Source: Physella acuta (taxonomy: Eukaryota > Mollusca > Gastropoda > Physidae). From it: a DNA stretch of 64,000 nucleotides. Shown piece after piece: positions 54,995 to 64,000 of the stretch. The notes below the pieces were generated by a model. It did no database searches and was not told the origin of the DNA. It worked only from the letters and a program-made list of their open reading frames with translations. Where the stretch lies: the NCBI RefSeq assembly GCF_028476545.1, contig NW_026731979.1, positions 1 through 64,000 on the forward strand, in the 5' to 3' direction. Both the position numbers and the translations under genes were made by a program. Each line of letters begins with the position of its first letter. The stretch's first letter is position 1.

Positions 54995-56985
54995 GCTGTT
55001 ACATTACATACAGACGTTGGAGATCTAAAGATTGAACTTTTTTGTGAACAGTGCCCCATCACATGTGAAGTAAGTTTAGCTAAATTTCACTATGAATAAA
55101 AAATCTAAACAAGGTTTTTACAGCTATTCTAGTTATTAAACATGAAGCATTAAATATGAGGCAGTAAACAAAATTAAGCATCTAACCACTTATATATTGG
55201 GCTTTATTTTCACAGAAAAAAAGCATCAAGAGTTGATAAAAATTAAGTTCAAGTGTACAACATGGCTATCATGTTGACATGAGAAAATGGGGTGACCATA
55301 TTCTCCCCCTTCCAAATAAGGATGAACTAGATAAATTAATTTAAGAAAAAAGAATGTAATATTTTCTGTAGTGGTATGATGGATTATAATTTGCCTTACG
55401 ACTACATTTGGTCAAATTTCCTTTTTCAATTCCTTATCTCTTGTTTACCATGAAGAGGTGCTGCTTAATTTTAAAATAATTGTGATTCTATTACCTATTA
55501 AGTTTTTGTTTTTTTAAATCAGTTGTTACTGTTTATTACTGTTTAAACCTACACATGTTGTAAACACTCAGGGAAAAATAAATTTTGTAATATTATGTTA
55601 TTAAGATATGTTAATTTAACATGCTAATCACATAAATCACACATAGCCATCCACAAACTCCATCTTTTCTGAATCACACTTTCCCCATGCAAATCTCATA
55701 AATTGATAAATGAATGGTTCTGTAATTTTTATTGCAGAACTTTTTAGCCCTGTGTGCAAGTGGCTATTACAATGATAGTTTATTTCATCGAAATATAGCA
55801 GGATTTATGATTCAAACAGGTGATCCCACAGGTAAGGGGAATTTGATCAAATAAAACGCTGAGATTTTTAAAATAGAAAGACAACTTGGTGATTCACATT
55901 GACAGAAAAATTTTAACAGTTAAACAGAGACTTGTAATTAACATTATCATTTAGTATACATATAATATATACAGAAACCCACTGAAATAAAAGTTATCTA
56001 CATTTTGTAATGTGAAATTGAAGATTTGTAACAATTACAATTGTTTTAACTGAGTAATCATTTTCCAGGTACAGGAAAAGGGGGTAAAAGTATTTGGGGT
56101 GCAAAATTTGAAGATGAATTCAGAGAAAATTTAAAGGTAATATTTAGCAAATATCTATACATCACTGTGTACATTTGTATTTTTTTGCTCACCTAGTAAT
56201 TATTATAAATCTGGTCTAATCACTGGAGAGGCATAAAAATGTGTCATTGCATGTAAATTATAATATAGTTGAGAGTTATTAACATGATTAGGATATGTGT
56301 TTTAATTTCACGTTTTCTCTGGTTAAACGGTAAATTAGGAGCACACAATAAATTAGTTTTGAAATGTTTTTACTCTCAGCATAGCACAAGGGGGATGGTT
56401 TCCATGGCTAATAATGGACCTGACACAAATGCTTCCCAGTTTTTTATCACATACAACAAACAGCCTCACTTAGATATGAAGTATACTGTTTTCGGAAGGT
56501 AAGTTAAGAAATGACCTGTTTGCTTTGAACATAATATTTTGGCGGATAAAACTATATTAGTTGAAAATAATTGAGTTGTATTTGTCAAAATTATTTATAG
56601 TTATAGATAAATATAGTTATTGATAATAATATAGAAGGCATAAGGTACACTACTTAAGAAGGTGGCATTATTAAATAATTTTAGATTGAGTGGTGGTCTG
56701 GTGTTTGCTTATTGAACTCAATTAGAAGTTAAATCAAAGCTCTTTAATAGAGAACTTGCAAATAGATATGACATACTGCAGATGCAAAACTGTCAGATAT
56801 TTTATAAAGTTATTGTTTTTAAAAATTGATATATTATTTGTTTCAGAGTAATTGATGGGTTTGATACTTTAGACACATTGGAAAAACTCCCTGTCAGTGA
56901 AAAGGGGTATAAACCACTAACAGAAACAAGGTTACGAGAAATCACAATACATGCAAACCCAATAGCAGAGGCAGCACAGCAATGA
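54995..56985 (+). CDS. PPIL3: PPIL3, cyclophilin-type peptidyl-prolyl isomerase
   Basis: The exons are 54995-55069, 55738-55831, 56069-56136, 56380-56498 and 56847-56985, all GT-AG and in phase. They encode 164 residues plus TGA. With the missing ATG exon the protein would be about the size of human PPIL3 (161 residues). PPIL3 is a single-domain cyclophilin that isomerises X-Pro bonds and is found in spliceosomal preparations. The sequence follows human PPIL3 almost throughout: [50 protein letters not shown] with the catalytic Arg, then [20 protein letters not shown] and [15 protein letters not shown]. The C terminus ends [14 protein letters not shown]. The first exon starts at codon 2 (Ala), so the start codon sits at or before an upstream donor that I could not fix. 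Confidence 0.95.
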
Positions 56986-57090
56986 TTTTTCCATGTCATT
57001 TTTTTTTTTTTTTTGTATATTATTGTCACTGATTTATGAATGATTACCTTGTAAAAAAAAAAGCCAACACAACAACAGAGAAGTCATTTC

Positions 57091-57111
57091 AATAAAGAAA
57101 ATATTTTTATT
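57091..57111. terminator. back-to-back polyadenylation signals of two convergent genes
   Basis: AATAAA on the plus strand (57091-57096) serves PPIL3. AATAAA on the minus strand (complement at 57106-57111) serves the SerRS-like gene. Their 3' ends therefore probably overlap. Confidence 0.6.
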
Positions 57112-57117
57112 GATCTT

Positions 57118-60100
57118 TTTCTGTTTTAATCTTCTGTCCAGGAGGTAATGGACATAGAGAAAATGTTTCCTGCAAATTAAAAAAAATTGCTCAAGTAAAA
57201 ATATTACACAATCCAAGTGCTTTCCTAACTGTTGGACACAAAAACAGAAATTAGTGCTTAACCAGTTTGACTTTCTTTAATAAATAGACTATTTTTAAAC
57301 TTGAAAACTATAACTTTTAGGGCAAAAAGATGTACATATAGGCCTATATAAAAAGTTGGTACCAAACCTGAGAACTGTTGCTGTGCTCAGTCCATACAGC
57401 TAATAATGATGTGATATTCAAGGCAACCCCCGAGAGCTTGTGAATAAAATAATTTAAACATTTTATTATTACGGTATTTATAAGATCCAGCGATTAATCT
57501 ATTCTAAGTTTTTTCTCAATGACAGGTAACAATGTAGGCTGAATAAACTTTATCTATAAACTGATGACATTTTTATTTTCAATGGGTTTTTTGACAATTT
57601 AACCATAAAAAGACAAGAAAAAAAGTAGACAGCTTTCAAATGTGTGCGAATATTTTAAATCTTTGTGAAAGATGTGCTAGGTAATAGATTACCATGTGTA
57701 CAATTTTGCTACTTCGTATATCTGAATGATTGAGGTTATGTGTGACCATCAACCTCCTGCTGACATAATCTCCTAGGTCAGCCACACTTGCAACCTGGTT
57801 AAATAAATTAAAGCTCTTTTCAATATTAATTACGAAAATTTTGTTTAAAAAGAAACAAAAAACACAGCTAAGGAGCTGAAATAAAATACACAATTTAAAA
57901 CTATACTGTTGTGACTTCTTTAAAGTGGATAACTTAAAAAAATTATGAATTAAACAGAAAAATTAAAAAATTTTACTTTTTTTAACAGGGGAGATAAACC
58001 AAAGCAGAAATTTTGTATTTTAACAGGGAGGTAAGCCAAGTTTATAAAAGAATGTATTTACTCACAGTGACATACTGCTGGATACCTGGAGCATATACCT
58101 CAAAGTCCACCCGCCTACTCTCGGAAACTTTTAAATTTTTGGCATTCGCCTGACACATTCTGTAATTGCATCGGAAAAAAAAATTACATACACTCTATAT
58201 CCTATTCAATCTATCAGTCAATTTATCTAAGTCAAACTTGTAAATGGTTATCACATAATCACATAGTATACCCATTGTCTCATCTTGTAAATGTGGCTAG
58301 ACATTGTACCTTATGCCAAGGCCAAATAAACATAGAGCAGAGATCTCACATTACCAAAAAACTTGTTTGGTAGCTATTTTCTTCAGCCAAGATCATGCCA
58401 ACTTAGCCTCTCTAATCTGCATCTAAAATTTCTATTCTAGTTCTAGACCATCAATCTTTCTTCCTCCCCCCCCCCCCCCTTTCCCTTCATTTCAGAATTT
58501 TCCTTGAGATGTTATTGCCGGCCTTTCCTACCCACCTCCCATTCTTTTGGAGTATTTCTGTACTGGTCACAACTGGCGATTATCTACATAACTCCCATAG
58601 GTTTGAGATTGTGGTTATCCTGTTTATCATTAATCTTCATTAAAAGCTATGAGATTACCTCAACGGAAATCCAAAGCCTTCCAAAAACGTCCATATCAAG
58701 TTTGTTAACTTAACCATTTGACGATTCACATCTTCTTCTTTAACACATGAGAACAGCCCCACCTGTGTAAATATTAAAAAGCTTGCAAAACAGCTCTCCA
58801 GAATATTGTGACTCTTATTTTGAAATGGTTTGATTTATATCAATGTACAAACGGTAAATACTTTAAAATTTAGTACTGCTTTTTCTTAACAGAAAGAAAA
58901 TTGTAAGGTAAAAAATTGTTTCTAGAGTCTCAAAGGATGATGGCATTTGTCACACCTTTGTGATGTTTACAGTATATTTGCTGGCTAATTTAAGTTTGTC
59001 TACAGTGCGATGGATGATTACTACAAAATTAAAGTTTTTTAACATGGAGCTAAAATCCTACAAAAATAAACAAAATTTTAGTTTACTAAATTAGCACAAT
59101 AAATGACAATTAATCAACACTTAATATTTACTGACACTAAATATTCTGACAAATAGGGCACCAAAGAAAAGATTAGTTTTATTTTAAACAGTAAAGAATC
59201 CTCTTTAGACCTAGCGAACCATTGGGCAGATGAAGGAGAGTTCATATGTTTCATGACCTCTGCACATGAAGGGAAGGTGTGGTCAGTACTTTGCCCAGCT
59301 GCTTTTACTTTCCCTAACATGAGTTAGGTACCCATCATAGCTGGGTGGACTCAGGTGAAGTTCTACTGACTTGGACTCAGATTTGAACTACAGACTTTCG
59401 GGTTAGCAGCCTAGCGCTCTACCGCTTAGGTCAAGCCATCCCCTACATTTTATTTTAGTAATATGGTAGTATTATCAGACATTGTGTAAGAAACAGACCA
59501 GTCATTTAGGTCTTTTTACATTTGAATTTACCTGGTTTGACTGTACAGCACCATACAATCCTGGTAGGTTGCCTGTGTGGGCATAGGAAAATGTACATCA
59601 AAAAAATATAAGGTAAACAAATCTAGCCATAAAACATGAGGGCATTACTGTGCTGTAAAATAAATTGTAAAAAAATTAATGGGGCTTAGGCCTATAAGAG
59701 TAAAAGTAAAGCTCCCTTCCATAACTGACAGTCCATGGGGCAGGTGAAGTAGGGTTCACTTTCTGTGACCTCTGCATATGAAGGGATAGTGTGGCCAGCA
59801 CTATGACCAGCCATATTTACTTTCCCTAACTCTAGTCAGGTACCCATCGCAGCTGGATGGACTCAGGGATATTATTAAACCATTAAAATAAATAAAAAAC
59901 TTTCATGTATGAAAAAGTGTTAAAAAATAAAACATCATTATAAAATGTTGAGAATTAAGAATTATAAAACAAAATGTTGCATCAATCCTGACTACACTGT
60001 ATATCATATTATTATATTATCATTAAATACAACAGGCCACAGAGTACTTACAATTTTGATATGTTCGACCACAAGCAAACATATTTAAAGGCATAGATTT

Positions 60101-63100
60101 ATCCCCTATGCAAGTTTTGGCTACATAACCTAGAAAAAACAAACAAATTTGCAACATATACTTTGGAAAAAATTAATGTCTGTTACCACAAGAATTAATA
60201 CACATTATTTTAAGGAGATCTCTTGTCAAAACATTCATAAAAATTAACATGATTTTAAAACTAATAATACACTCATTCAAGATAACAACAGTAAAAAAAT
60301 ATAGGTTGTGATTTTAAGGGTTCTCCTATGTCTTTTATAACAATATCTATATATATAATTCTCTTCTTGGAGACGATAGAAAACACCAAGAGCACTCCCT
60401 ACCACCCCCACATAGCCTGGTGAGCTGTGGTCCACGCTAAATGTTTACAATCGTAGAGCCGGGTTTAGTGCCGGCTATTAGGGGCAGTTAATTTAGTTTG
60501 AAACGATTTTAAACTTAGGGGAGGTAACTAAGATGAGTTTACTTTCACAGGGGGTGGAGTAGGGGAAAGGAGGGGGGTTATTATCCTTAACGGGCTACTG
60601 ATAGTGTTTTAAAGCAGTGGCAGCGTTGGTACTGTCGAATTCACAAATTATAAATTACTGAAAAGTAGAAAATAAAACAACTAAATTGTGGCGTATGATA
60701 TGCCGCGGGTCGGCTCGTATGGCTTAATGTGCTAGTTACACTTAATCTTATTTTATCTTTAACTGGAATTCCTGATTAACAATGAAAAGCGTTTATGCTT
60801 CAACAATTTTAAATGTCTAATAAATAAAATAAATGAGAAACTGAAAATATTTGATTCTACAAGAATAGAAATGTATGCCCTCTTCAGGGATGTATAAATT
60901 ACCTATAAATGATGCTGGTGACACCCCTGTTAAGTGTATCATTGGCTCAATGTTCTCTTTAGCTTCAATCATTGTAAAAACCTTTGTGATAAAAGATAAG
61001 GAAATACAATATTTATTCAACATTTTGTTGTTTTGCTTTTTCATGAGATGGATCGATGTTTGGAAATATTTCACGGTTTAAGTTGGGGAAATTATTTCAA
61101 CCAAAAAATTTGAAATTATTGGCAATTTGTTAAGTAGTTCTGAAGGATGGCAAACACAGATTGTTGGAAATGAAAGGCGGGGGGGGGGGGGGGGGGGGTG
61201 GTGTCATAAGAATAAATTACCTCTGATGGATCATGGATGTTCAGACCACATCCTTCCTAAAACAAAAAGATGTATACAAGTTATTAGAAATAAATAAATA
61301 CCTGAAACAATATTTTTTTAAATCATGTACCCTGGAAACAAAAAATTTGATTAACTTTTGAACAGTTATGGTGTAAAAAATTTACTACTTGATAAGTATG
61401 ATTCTTGCTTTTCATACAGACACAAAATTACATTTGAATGTAAATCAACAAAATTTAAAAAATCAGTATTACTGCATCAAGGGCCGATAATAAATTATCA
61501 CATTGTTTCAGTGTGATTTAATCAACTAGGCAGTACAAATCTTCTCTTTCTTCATTACATTTTTTTAAACAGCGTTTCTGCGTTAAAATATAATTTTCAT
61601 AATTTGTTTTCCTTATCTTGTTTTGAAGTCCAAAAGCATAAAAGTTTATTTAAAATATAAAAGTATTGCAAAATAATTTCCCACAATGGTGTCTTTAAAA
61701 AATGTCTAGTTACCACCACTATTAGATTTTTGGAACAACAAAATGATTTCGAGTTATAAGTACTAGTGTCTTGAAACAAAATATTATCCAGTTACCAGTA
61801 TTGGAGTCTTTAAAAAATCTAGTTACCACCACTAATACATTTTATAAAAACAAAATAATTTCTACTTTTATACACTAGATCAGGGGTCTCCAAACTACAG
61901 CCCGCGGGATGGATGCGGCCCTCAAAGTCCTCTCATCCGGCCCGCTGAGATCTTTTTGTCCAAGGAAAAATCGTTTGTTGGTGACAGCTGAGGAACTTTG
62001 CCAGGAAAAAATCAAAGACACGCCTGGAAGAAACTGGCCCCCAAACTGAAATTTGATAGTTAATGCGGCCCTCGGACTGAAAAGTTTGGAGACCCCTGCA
62101 CTAGATGTTGAAAGACAAAATAATTTTAGTTACCAGAATTGGTGTCTTGAAAAATTCAGGGGCAGCAATAAAGTAAAAATGTTGAGCCTGCATGTATTCC
62201 ACAACAGTAGTGATGAGCTCCATCTCTGCAACAGCTAGATCTTTCTTCAGGTAATATGCTTTAGGCCCAACATTGCTGAAAGGGTACACAAAAGTTTAAG
62301 ATCAAGTACGTCTTTAAATAGTTTATACAGTAATGCAGTTTGTGGAGAAGTTTTTTTTATCCAGTTTTAAACCTCAATAACATCATCATCATCTTTTCCC
62401 GTTTGTGCCCAAGACACAAGGGGCAGGTGAAGTAGAGTTCATCTGCTTCAGAAACCTCAGCATTTGAAGGGATAGTATGGTCAAAACTATGCCTAGCCAC
62501 CTTTGTTTTCCCTAACGTGAGTTAGGTACCCATCAGAGCTGGGTGGACTCAGGGACGGTCTACTGACTTTAACCCGGATTCGAACTCGAGACTTCCGGGT
62601 TAGCAGCCTAGCTCTCTACTGCCAAGGCCACGCCGTCCCATTGCGATAATATAGCGGTGAAATTTTCATAACAGCTGTTTGTAATGTTCACTAAAAGAAT
62701 GCAATGCCTTGTGGATCTTCTGTAGTAACACAATAGTCAAGTAGGTTTAAGTGCAAATAAAATGGTGTATATTACTTTCTGCAGCTATTTTACAATTATT
62801 ATTTGTTTTGTTGCTTATGTGATCAATTTCATGAATATAAATAAATAAGTTACTCTTTAGACCTAGAGATCTATTAGGGAAATGAAGTGCAGTTCACATA
62901 TTTCTTGACCCTGGAATATGAAGGGATGGTGTGGTCAGTACTATGCCCAGTCATCTTTACTTTCCCCAATATGGGTCAGGTGCCCATTAGAGCTGAGTGA
63001 GCTCAGGGAAGTCCTACAGACTCAAGTCTGGACTGAGATCTGAACTCCAGACTTTTGTGAAAATAGTCGAAAGCTCTACTGGCAGTATTTTTAGATGGCG

Positions 63101-63567
63101 TAAGAGGATTATTTACCATATAAAAATTCACTAAAATAAAATGTCTATCAGTAACGCAAGTTGCTTTTTTTTTCCAAATACAGGTGTTACCGAGTTATGG
63201 AAATGAATCAGTATATTTTTACCTGAACTTTATGAGATCAAATTTTTTCCCAATTTCAACATGGCTAAGCTTGTTATGTACATCATCTATGAATAAAAGT
63301 TTAAAACTTGATGAGTTGTTTTAAAGAATAAATGTTCAATCTTTGAAAAATCTAACTATTGCAACTATAATACCCAAACATAAAATTTAGAATTTACCTA
63401 CAGGTAAAGAATCTTTAACTTATAATATACATCCTATGTTTAATTCTGGCATGAAATATATTTTTAACCTAAAGAAATATTAACCACTACATCAATAAAT
63501 AAGGTAAAAAAACATTCTTACTATAAACACCAGCTTTTTCTTTGAGAATTGTTGATTCTCCGTGGGG
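57118..63567 (-). CDS. seryl-tRNA-synthetase-like protein, probably non-catalytic (SLIMP type), 5' end outside window
   Basis: Well-supported exons, 5' to 3', are 63567-63522, 63286-63223, 62275-62134, 61256-61221, 60981-60903, 60129-60052, 59572-59532, 58149-58066 and 57794-57693, all in phase. The order of motifs follows mitochondrial SerRS: VGPKAYYLKKDLAVAEMELI, FKTPILEGCGL, IHLTGVSPASFIGYV, MFACGRTYQN, SRRVDFEVYAPG and ASVADLGDYVSRRLMV, then KIVHM. In SerRS the third block reads TAE (serine recognition) and the fourth is the motif-2 YRAE. Here TAE is VSP and the Arg is Gln, so aminoacylation looks lost. This resembles SLIMP, a mitochondrial SerRS paralogue known best from insects. A small exon at 59057-58971 is likely. 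The C-terminal exons between 57400 and 57118 are ambiguous: LYGLSTATVL or LGKHLDCVIFLLEQ may represent motif 3. The N-terminal exons lie beyond 64000. Confidence 0.8.
58971..59057 (-). CDS. candidate extra exon of the SerRS-like gene
   Basis: This 87-bp open segment lies between a good acceptor (TTTATTTTTGTAG) and a donor (ACT|GTAAAC), phase 0 at both ends. It encodes DFSSMLKNF...IIHRTVDKLKLASKYT. It fits the gap where SerRS has the helix after the FTKVEMF segment (LLEEFLSLQMEILTELGL in human SARS2). The similarity is weak, so this is inference from position and phase. Confidence 0.42.
59197..59442 (-). mobile_element. tRNA-headed SINE (family B)
   Basis: It has the AGAATCCTCTTTAGACCTAG tail, CATTGGGCAGATGAAG, TTAGGTACCCATCATAGCTG and the head ending CTCTACCGCTTAGGTCAAGC. 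It lies in an intron of the SerRS-like gene. Confidence 0.8.
59720..59880 (-). mobile_element. tRNA-headed SINE (family B), head missing
   Basis: It carries GGGGCAGGTGAAGTAGGGTT and TCAGGTACCCATCGCAGCTG. It stops after GATGGACTCAGGGA, before the tRNA-like part. Confidence 0.75.
60346..60735 (+). mobile_element. candidate non-autonomous Helitron
   Basis: It begins TCTATATATATAATTCTCTT after an A and ends in CTAG before a T, as Helitrons do (TC...CTRR between A and T). A weak GC-rich hairpin (GCCG-CGGGT-CGGC) lies about 20 bases before the end, further away and shorter than typical. No second copy is in the window to confirm the ends. Confidence 0.33.
61881..62098. mobile_element. hAT-type MITE, CAGGGGTCTCCAAACT family
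   Basis: This 218-bp element has inverted ends CAGGGGTCTCCAAACT and AGTTTGGAGACCCCTG. It is flanked by a perfect 8-bp duplication CACTAGAT (61873-61880 and 62099-62106). The interior has CCCGCGGG...GGCCCTC blocks. It sits 36 bp from a SerRS-like exon boundary. Confidence 0.92.
62385..62640 (-). mobile_element. tRNA-headed SINE (family B), near full length
   Basis: It begins with a CATCATCATCTTTTCCCGTT tail. It then has GGCAGGTGAAGTAGAGTTCA, TTAGGTACCCATCAGAGCTG, GATTCGAACTCGAGACTTCC and the head ending CCAAGGCCACGCCGTCCC. It lies in an intron of the SerRS-like gene. Confidence 0.85.
62853..63085 (-). mobile_element. tRNA-headed SINE (family B), diverged
   Basis: It carries CTCTTTAGACCTAGAGATCT, GAAATGAAGTGCAGTTCACA and CAGGTGCCCATTAGAGCTGA. 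The tRNA-like head at the right is eroded. Confidence 0.7.
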
Positions 63568-64000
63568 CTGTTAAAATCAATTCATTAAAATATAATGAAC
63601 ATTTGTGATTTTTTTCTCTTTCATGTGTAGAGATTTTTAAAAAATTTCAATTGACTTGAGAATAAAGGACAGAGAAACTCTTTTTCCATTTTTACAAAAA
63701 CAAATAAATGCAGCTTTATATCTTAAAAAATTCATTACTGTAGCTTTCAAGAATTCTTTAGCTGTGATTCAACATGTCGCAACAAATATAATGAAGGGGT
63801 ATAAAAGCAGGGTTGTGGAAGACAGTAATATTAGTCATACAGTGTTATTTTCAACACCTTTATGTAACATACATACAGACAATGAGCCACTGTACAGAGA
63901 TAACATAAAAGTATAACTAGACTGGAAACCACAGTAACAAATACAACTTGTATTGATTGTTTCTGAAATAACATTGACCATATTAGTGTCTATGTGATAT
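63568..64000 (-). other. intron of the SerRS-like gene at the window edge
   Basis: AT-rich, with no further exon recognised. The plus-strand 86-codon frame at 63656-63916 shows no known motif and no splice support. Confidence 0.4.

Noticed and set aside
59114-59320. Minus frame considered as the missing SerRS-like exon
   Set aside because: It falls inside a family-B SINE. The segment at 59057-58971 fits phase and position better.

Overview
The window looks like nuclear DNA of a gastropod mollusc, probably a heterobranch snail. Evidence: split genes with GT-AG introns, AT-rich background with frequent TAGATCTAGA and TAGGCCTA words, many tRNA-headed SINEs, long (AT)n and poly-G/C runs, and intronic minisatellites. 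The species call is inference; no marker gene here settles it.

Four protein genes can be read across splice junctions with matching phase. (1) A DSN1-like kinetochore protein on + (3431-8774, 7 coding exons, 240 codons). (2) A LAT1/LAT2-type SLC7 amino-acid transporter on - (44180 down to 11548), which fills most of the window. It has ten shared downstream exons and two interchangeable first exons, 1a (44180-43670) and 1b (28438-27931). Each encodes its own version of the N-terminal third, and both end in splice phase 1. (3) PPIL3, a cyclophilin-type prolyl isomerase, on + (54995-56985, start-codon exon not securely found). (4) A seryl-tRNA-synthetase-like gene on -, running from beyond the right edge to about 57.1 kb. 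Its serine-binding TxE and motif-2 arginine positions are replaced, as in the non-catalytic SLIMP proteins. A tRNA-Ala(AGC) gene lies at 1114-1186. A small unrecognised spliced transcript (52066-54190) is possible.

Layout: 1-3 kb holds hAT-type MITEs, the tRNA and a 1.3-kb inverted-repeat element. 3.4-8.8 kb is DSN1. 8.8-11.5 kb is the convergent 3' region. 11.5-21.6 kb holds the shared SLC7 exons. 21.6-43.7 kb is SLC7 intron, with exon 1b and four minisatellites. 43.7-45.7 kb holds exon 1a and its likely promoter side. 46-51 kb is a dense field of small hAT-type elements and SINEs. 52-57 kb holds the unknown transcript and PPIL3. 57-64 kb is the SerRS-like gene. PPIL3 and the SerRS-like gene converge, with polyadenylation signals only about 10 bases apart.

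The genes are functionally unrelated (mitosis, nutrient transport, splicing-associated isomerase, mitochondrial synthetase relative). The strongest biological signals are the duplicated, promoter-linked first exons of the transporter, the 25-bp array that repeats the exon-1b donor site, and the apparently inactive SerRS paralogue in a mollusc.
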